Shown here: positions 7,631-11,083 of the stretch, in pieces | Position numbering within the stretch: the stretch's first letter is position 1 | Layout: every line of letters begins with the position of its first letter | NCBI GenBank assembly: GCA_937991645.1 | Contig: CALKPL010000044.1 | Location: forward strand, 1-11,083 | Length of the DNA: 11,083 bases | DNA from: UMGS1783 sp900555065 | GTDB taxonomy: Bacteria > Bacillota > Clostridia > Oscillospirales > UMGS1783 | Reading direction: 5' to 3' | Notes under the pieces: model-generated | Databases searched by the model: none | The model's input: only the letters and a program-made list of their open reading frames with translations | What the model was told of the DNA's origin: nothing | Translations under genes and position numbers: made by a program

Positions 7631-10600
7631 AAAAGCTGTTATCGTTGTTGCTGGCGCTCATGATGGTATTTGCGCTCAGCTCCACTGCGCTGGCGGACGT
7701 CATCCCCGCGGCGTCGGCGCGCGCCGTTGCCGTAGACGGCGAGATCAGCGCGGAGGAATGGGGCGCGCCCAGCTTCCATGGCGACAAGAACACCAACTGG
7801 GGCTACAACGCGGCTTACGGCTGGGACTTCTGGGCGCAGGGGACGCAGTCGGAGGATGAGAGCTATGACGTCTGGCTCGACCATGACGACAGCTACGCCT
7901 ATGTCGCCGTTCGGCTGAACAACACCAGAGATGCCGTCCAGTATGCCGCCGGTCCGGACGACCTTTGGAAGAATGTAAGCCTTGCGTTCACCCTCTCGGC
8001 GTACGACGCTTCCACAACCGTGCCCCGCATCACGTTTGAAGGCGCAGAATACGAACAGTATTCCTACTGGGCCATGGGCCTTATCGAGAACGGTACGAAA
8101 AAGGTAAGTTTTGCGCAGGGACAGGGCCTGACGCCGCAGGCGCTGGACGACAGCGAATACGCCATTGCCTATGATTCGGAGACGAAATCCTACAGCTATG
8201 AAATGGCGATCCCCCTTTCCAAAACCAACATCACGCCGCAGAGCGAGGGGATGGTCTTTTCCATGGACCTGCGCACGCCGAACGACGGCAACGGTACGGA
8301 CGGGGCGACCAGCCGCTACCTGACCTGTCCGGTAACCCAGCGCGCGGAAGGCGTGTCCGGCCTCGGGGCGGGGAATTTCCAGCACACGTTTACCAATCCG
8401 CTGATCGTATTCACCGGCGGCCGGCCGGTCACGGGAAGCGTGGGCGATACCGCGTCGGCCTTCTCCGGCAATATCGCCCTTGACGGCATGGTCAGCGCGG
8501 AGGAGTGGGGCGCGCCCGTCGTCGTCACCAGTCCAGACCATTGCCAGGATACATGGGGCGGATTCTGGAAGTTCAGCCCTGATAACTGCAGCCCGCTGCA
8601 GGCGGCGAAGCTCTATGTGACCAACGATGCGGAAAACGTCTACCTCGCGTTCACCATGGACCATGTCAACATCGATAAAAACGCCTGTACCGACGCCGCG
8701 CTCCTTTGGCAAAACGCGCACTTCGGGTTTGATATTGCAAAATACGACCAGTCAAACACCATGCCTCATATAGAATTTGAAGGGCAGCAATACGAACAGT
8801 ATACCGGTTTCTGGTTCGGCTTTGTAAACGGAAATCCTGTCTCCACGTCCAGGACGCAAGGCATTGACCCGTGGGATATACCGGCGGAAAACTTCGCGAT
8901 CCGGTATGACGAAGCGGCCAAAACCATCGCCTATGAGGTAAAGCTCCCCCTGAGCAGAACCAATATAGACCTTACCGAGACAAGGGATATCGCGCTGTCG
9001 GTATCCGCAGCCGGCCCCTATTCGGGCAATCTGTTCGATCCGTCCAACGCCGGCGCCAACCGCTATAATATCACCCTCGGCGTCTCCGGCGCCCAGGGCC
9101 CCAATGCTTTCGCACATAAGGACAACGCTTTGAAAATCACGCTCAACGCGCCTGCCGAAGCTCCCGAACAGCCCGCCGCGCCCGAACAGCCCGCCGCGCC
9201 CGAAACCTGGGTCGGCAACAAAGCGTCTGCCTTTTCCGGTAAGATCAAGCTCGACGGCAAGGTCACCGAAGCGGAATGGGGCAGAGCGGTCGTGTCCACC
9301 ACGCCCGGCCACGCCACGGCGGCGGACGACGCACTGGACTACTGGTCCTATGACCTTGGCGCGGTGAACGATCTGCAGAACGCGAAGCTCTACGTCACCA
9401 ACGACAAGGAGTATCTCTATATCGCCGCCACGCTCGACAAGGCGCGGCTGGACGCCGGCTGCACCAGCGCCGGCGACCTGTGGCAGTACGCCAGCTTCGG
9501 GTTCAGCGTTTCGGGATACAGCAAGGACAGCACGGTCAAAATCATCGAATTTGAGGGAGACGAGTACGAGCAGTACACTTCTTTCTGCCTGGGCTTTGTA
9601 AACGGTAAGCCCGCGGCCCAGTGCAAGACGCAGGGGATAGAACCCTGGGAGCTGCCCGCCGACCATTACGCTGTCGCATACGACGCGGCTACCGAAACCT
9701 ATACCTATGAGCTGAAAGTACCCATGAACAGGACGAATATCAACCTGCATGAAGGGCTTGATATCGCGCTGAGCGCGTCGATTTCGCAGCATAAGAGCAA
9801 TGCTGCTCAGCCCGCCAACATCTATCAGATCGCCACCGGCTACGCATTTTGCGGCGGTCCGGGCAATATGTCGCACAAGGACGGCAACGCTTTGAAGATT
9901 ACGCTCAACGACACCAGGAAAAATATCGACGTATTTGTAAAGGACAGCGCGCCCACCATCTCCAAAGCGGTCGTCATCGACGGCAAGATCACCGACGCGG
10001 AATGGGGCGGCGGCCCTGTGGTTTCCACCACGCCCGACCATTGCCAGGCGACCTGGGGCAACTTCTGGCAGTTCAATCCCGCCTCCGTGAACCGGGAGCA
10101 GAACGTAAAGCTCTATGTGACCAACGACTCGAAATACCTCTATATTGGCGCGACAATCGACGAGTGCGACCTGGACGAAACCTGTACCAATGTAAGCGAC
10201 CTGTATAAGTCCGCACATTTCATGTTTACCGTTTCCGGCTATGATGCGGACCATACCGTCAAGGTGATTTCCTTTGAGGGACAGGATTACGAACAGTACA
10301 CCGGCTTTATGATGGGGCTGGTTAACGGCAAAAAAGCCTCATATCCCTTCATACAGGGCCATGAGGCGTGGGAACTGCCGGACGAGGATTACGCCGTCGT
10401 CTACGATCCTGCCGCCCGTACCTACACCTATGAGGTCAGAATCCCCTTTGTCAAGACGAATATCACCTCCAGCACCATCGCCCTGTCGGCGAACGTCGGC
10501 GCGCCGTATTCCGGCGGCGATGCGGCGAACCGCTACAACATCACAACGGGCGCCGCAACCTGCGGCGGGCCCGAAAACTGGGCGCATAAGGACAACGCGC

Positions 10601-10728
10601 TGGTCATTCACCTTCTGACAAACCCCGAAACCGGCGATCCTGTCGCGGCTGCCGCCGTCGGTCTTGCCGCCGCGGCGCTGGCGTTGTGCGGCCTGTGTCT
10701 TGTCCGCAGAAGGATCGCCGGCCGGTAA
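7627..10728 (+). CDS. Cell-wall-anchored protein with four CBM9-like domains
   Basis: Predicted 1033-residue surface protein. The signal peptide ends after ALA (residue 23). Four CBM9-like domains follow, at about 32-265, 281-507, 537-760 and 780-997. Each opens with a DG-x-[IV]-[ST]-x-[AE]-EWG motif (Trp45, 294, 551, 793; spacing about 242-257) and carries a YEQY core (Tyr142, 389, 647, 888), a late TN and a terminal His. Domains 2 and 4 share DHCQ and CT[DN] cysteines; domain 1 has neither and domain 3 only the second. Domains 2 and 3 are joined by a Pro/Ala/Glu/Gln linker made of an 18-base tandem repeat. The C-terminus has NPETGD (999-1004), a hydrophobic helix (1006-1026) and RRR, the layout of an LPXTG-like sortase signal. 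Known: such signals attach proteins to peptidoglycan. Inferred: a multivalent glycan-binding or adhesive protein extending from the wall. It is the last gene of the operon, 28 bases before the terminator. Confidence 0.93.
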   Translation: MKKLLSLLLALMMVFALSSTALADVIPAASARAVAVDGEISAEEWGAPSFHGDKNTNWGYNAAYGWDFWAQGTQSEDESYDVWLDHDDSYAYVAVRLNNTRDAVQYAAGPDDLWKNVSLAFTLSAYDASTTVPRITFEGAEYEQYSYWAMGLIENGTKKVSFAQGQGLTPQALDDSEYAIAYDSETKSYSYEMAIPLSKTNITPQSEGMVFSMDLRTPNDGNGTDGATSRYLTCPVTQRAEGVSGLGAGNFQHTFTNPLIVFTGGRPVTGSVGDTASAFSGNIALDGMVSAEEWGAPVVVTSPDHCQDTWGGFWKFSPDNCSPLQAAKLYVTNDAENVYLAFTMDHVNIDKNACTDAALLWQNAHFGFDIAKYDQSNTMPHIEFEGQQYEQYTGFWFGFVNGNPVSTSRTQGIDPWDIPAENFAIRYDEAAKTIAYEVKLPLSRTNIDLTETRDIALSVSAAGPYSGNLFDPSNAGANRYNITLGVSGAQGPNAFAHKDNALKITLNAPAEAPEQPAAPEQPAAPETWVGNKASAFSGKIKLDGKVTEAEWGRAVVSTTPGHATAADDALDYWSYDLGAVNDLQNAKLYVTNDKEYLYIAATLDKARLDAGCTSAGDLWQYASFGFSVSGYSKDSTVKIIEFEGDEYEQYTSFCLGFVNGKPAAQCKTQGIEPWELPADHYAVAYDAATETYTYELKVPMNRTNINLHEGLDIALSASISQHKSNAAQPANIYQIATGYAFCGGPGNMSHKDGNALKITLNDTRKNIDVFVKDSAPTISKAVVIDGKITDAEWGGGPVVSTTPDHCQATWGNFWQFNPASVNREQNVKLYVTNDSKYLYIGATIDECDLDETCTNVSDLYKSAHFMFTVSGYDADHTVKVISFEGQDYEQYTGFMMGLVNGKKASYPFIQGHEAWELPDEDYAVVYDPAARTYTYEVRIPFVKTNITSSTIALSANVGAPYSGGDAANRYNITTGAATCGGPENWAHKDNALVIHLLTNPETGDPVAAAAVGLAAAALALCGLCLVRRRIAGR
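7720..10620 (+). repeat. Four tandem CBM9-like domain repeats in gene 5
   Basis: Approximate domain spans are 7720-8424, 8464-9150, 9235-9912 and 9958-10620. They are divergent at the DNA level but aligned throughout in protein. Shared blocks are EWG, LYVTND, FEGxxYEQY, GFVNG, a TQGI-like loop, YEV/YELKVP-type strands, TNI, and HKDNAL-like endings. Domain 1 differs most (YSYWAMGLI after the core, no LYVTND match) and is closest to the domain of gene 3. Confidence 0.85.
9163..9204 (+). repeat. 18-base tandem repeat encoding the EQPAAP linker
   Basis: The unit CCCGAACAGCCCGCCGCG occurs exactly twice (9163-9180, 9181-9198), followed by the first six bases of a third copy. It encodes a Pro-Glu-Gln-Pro-Ala-Ala linker between domains 2 and 3 of gene 5. 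Exact copies suggest recent expansion or a length-variable linker. The gene 3 linker has a similar PPAEQPP composition. Confidence 0.85.
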
Positions 10729-10756
10729 TCTCTTTCAGAACCGTCGGCATATGAAT

Positions 10757-10797
10757 GGAGCGGCGCTTCGATCGAAGCGCCGCTCCGGTTTGTTTGG
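10757..10797 (+). terminator. Rho-independent terminator of the five-gene operon
   Basis: Bases 10757-10786 form a perfect 30-base palindrome (left arm GGAGCGGCGCTTCGA), giving a long GC-rich hairpin. It is followed by GGTTTGTTTGG, a moderately T-rich tail. It starts 28 bases after the gene 5 stop, which fits the end of the transcription unit. Because the stem is symmetric it could also act against transcription from the other side, although the opposite flank (ATTCAT when read on the minus strand) has no clear T tract. Confidence 0.85.
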
Positions 10798-10887
10798 CCG
10801 GCGCGTCGGCCGGTTCCGTGCGCCGCCGTGCGGAATGCCGGCCGGACCGCGCACACGCAGGATTCCTGCGCGCAGGTGTATATCCTG
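10798..10887. other. GC-rich spacer between terminator and right array
   Basis: No gene is supported here. It contains short GC-rich inverted motifs, including the perfect 12-base palindrome CCTGCGCGCAGG at 10865-10876, which overlaps an alternative pairing with GCAGG at 10857-10861. The + strand frame of gene 5 stays open through it after the TAA, but no start codon or binding site is present. Confidence 0.5.
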
Positions 10888-11083
10888 TCCGCGCCCGCGC
10901 CCGCACTCACACCCGCGCCTGTGCCTGCGCCCGCGCCCGCGCCTGTACCCGTGTCCGCGCCCGCATCCGCGCCCGTGCCTGCGCCCGCCCCCGCACTCAC
11001 ACCCGCGCCCGCGCCTGTACCCGTGCCTGCGCCCGCTCACGCCCGCGCCTACGCCCGCACCCGTGTCCGCGCCCGCACTCACG
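10888..11083. repeat. Degenerate GCGCCC hexamer array, right flank
   Basis: About 196 bases of six-base units near GCGCCC run to the window end, in the same orientation as the left array. Variation is mostly transitions (GTG, GCA, CCT, TCC, CTC, ACA forms), with a GCC at 10987-10989 and an apparent indel near 11035-11041. Longer blocks recur: the 20-base CCCGCACTCACACCCGCGCC at 10900-10919 and again at 10990-11009 (90 bases apart), its first 11 bases again at 11072-11082, and GCGCCTGTACCCGTG at 10939-10953 and 11011-11025 (72 bases apart). It is open in several frames on both strands (Ala-Pro on +, Gly-Ala on -) only because it lacks the bases needed for stop codons. Confidence 0.85.

Noticed and set aside
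299..10254. Long open frames on the minus strand, up to 786 codons (for example 1763-4123, 4202-5701, 8752-10254)
   Set aside because: At least one checked case (299-1501) is aligned codon for codon against the + strand gene; such frames stay open because TTA, CTA and TCA codons are rare in these GC-rich genes. Breaks fall where such codons occur, such as CTA near 1506 and TTA near 7639. No signal peptide, domain or binding site supports them.
10615..10728. Plain transmembrane anchor for gene 5 instead of a sortase signal
   Set aside because: The tail after the helix is only seven residues with RRR directly at the helix end, and NPETGD sits right before it, unlike the longer tails of genes 3 and 4. 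The sortase reading fits better, though it remains a prediction.
10735..11082. Gly-Ala-rich frame on the minus strand and Ala-Pro-rich frame on the + strand in the right array
   Set aside because: Both arise from a repeat lacking stop codons. The + frame has no start or ribosome binding site and follows the operon terminator, and the repeat shifts phase near 11035, which a coding tail would not tolerate.
10888..11083. Possible CRISPR array because of recurring 20-base blocks
   Set aside because: There are no unique spacers between constant repeats; the intervening sequence is the same hexamer material, and spacing is irregular (90 then 82 bases). No cas gene is present.
10729..11083. Read-through extension of gene 5 past its TAA, since the same frame stays open to the window end
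   Set aside because: Gene 5 already ends with a complete sorting signal and positively charged tail, and a strong terminator follows. The extension has no domain character.

Overview
The window looks like a piece of chromosome from a Gram-positive member of the Clostridia, probably a gut Oscillospiraceae- or Christensenellaceae-like bacterium. This is inferred from GC-rich genes behind strong AGGAGG-type ribosome binding sites, short lysine/arginine signal peptides, a lipobox, and an LPXTG-like NPETGD sorting signal. Taxonomy cannot be fixed from the sequence alone. No RNA gene, insertion sequence, phage gene, CRISPR array, transporter or regulator is visible.

Layout: bases 2-88 hold the end of a degenerate GCGCCC-type hexamer array. 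Bases 95-331 are a sharply AT-rich leader, the only plausible place for a promoter. Five genes on the + strand fill 332-10728, with gaps of 21, 22 and 20 bases and then an ATGA overlap. A perfect 30-base palindrome with a T-rich tail (10757-10797) ends the transcription unit. A second GCGCCC-type array, in the same orientation as the first, fills 10888 to the window end.

Gene 1 (332-2563) is a lipoprotein with glycoside hydrolase family 2 (GH2) architecture whose TIM barrel has lost the part carrying the catalytic residues. Gene 2 (2585-5521) is its full-length secreted paralogue with both predicted catalytic glutamates, E429 and E541. Genes 3 (5544-6629) and 4 (6650-7630) each have a signal peptide, one CBM9-like (family 9 carbohydrate-binding-like) domain and a C-terminal membrane anchor. 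Gene 5 (7627-10728) carries four tandem copies of the same domain and ends in a probable sortase signal.

Taken together, all five products are predicted to be exported, and four are tethered by three different routes: lipid, transmembrane helix and cell wall. The simplest reading is a surface apparatus that captures a glycan through six related binding domains and trims it with one active GH2 enzyme, helped by a non-catalytic GH2 relative. The substrate is unknown. The most unusual points are the degenerate GH2 partner, the 1+1+4 expansion of one divergent CBM9-like domain with a near-invariant YEQY core, and the hexamer arrays on both flanks.
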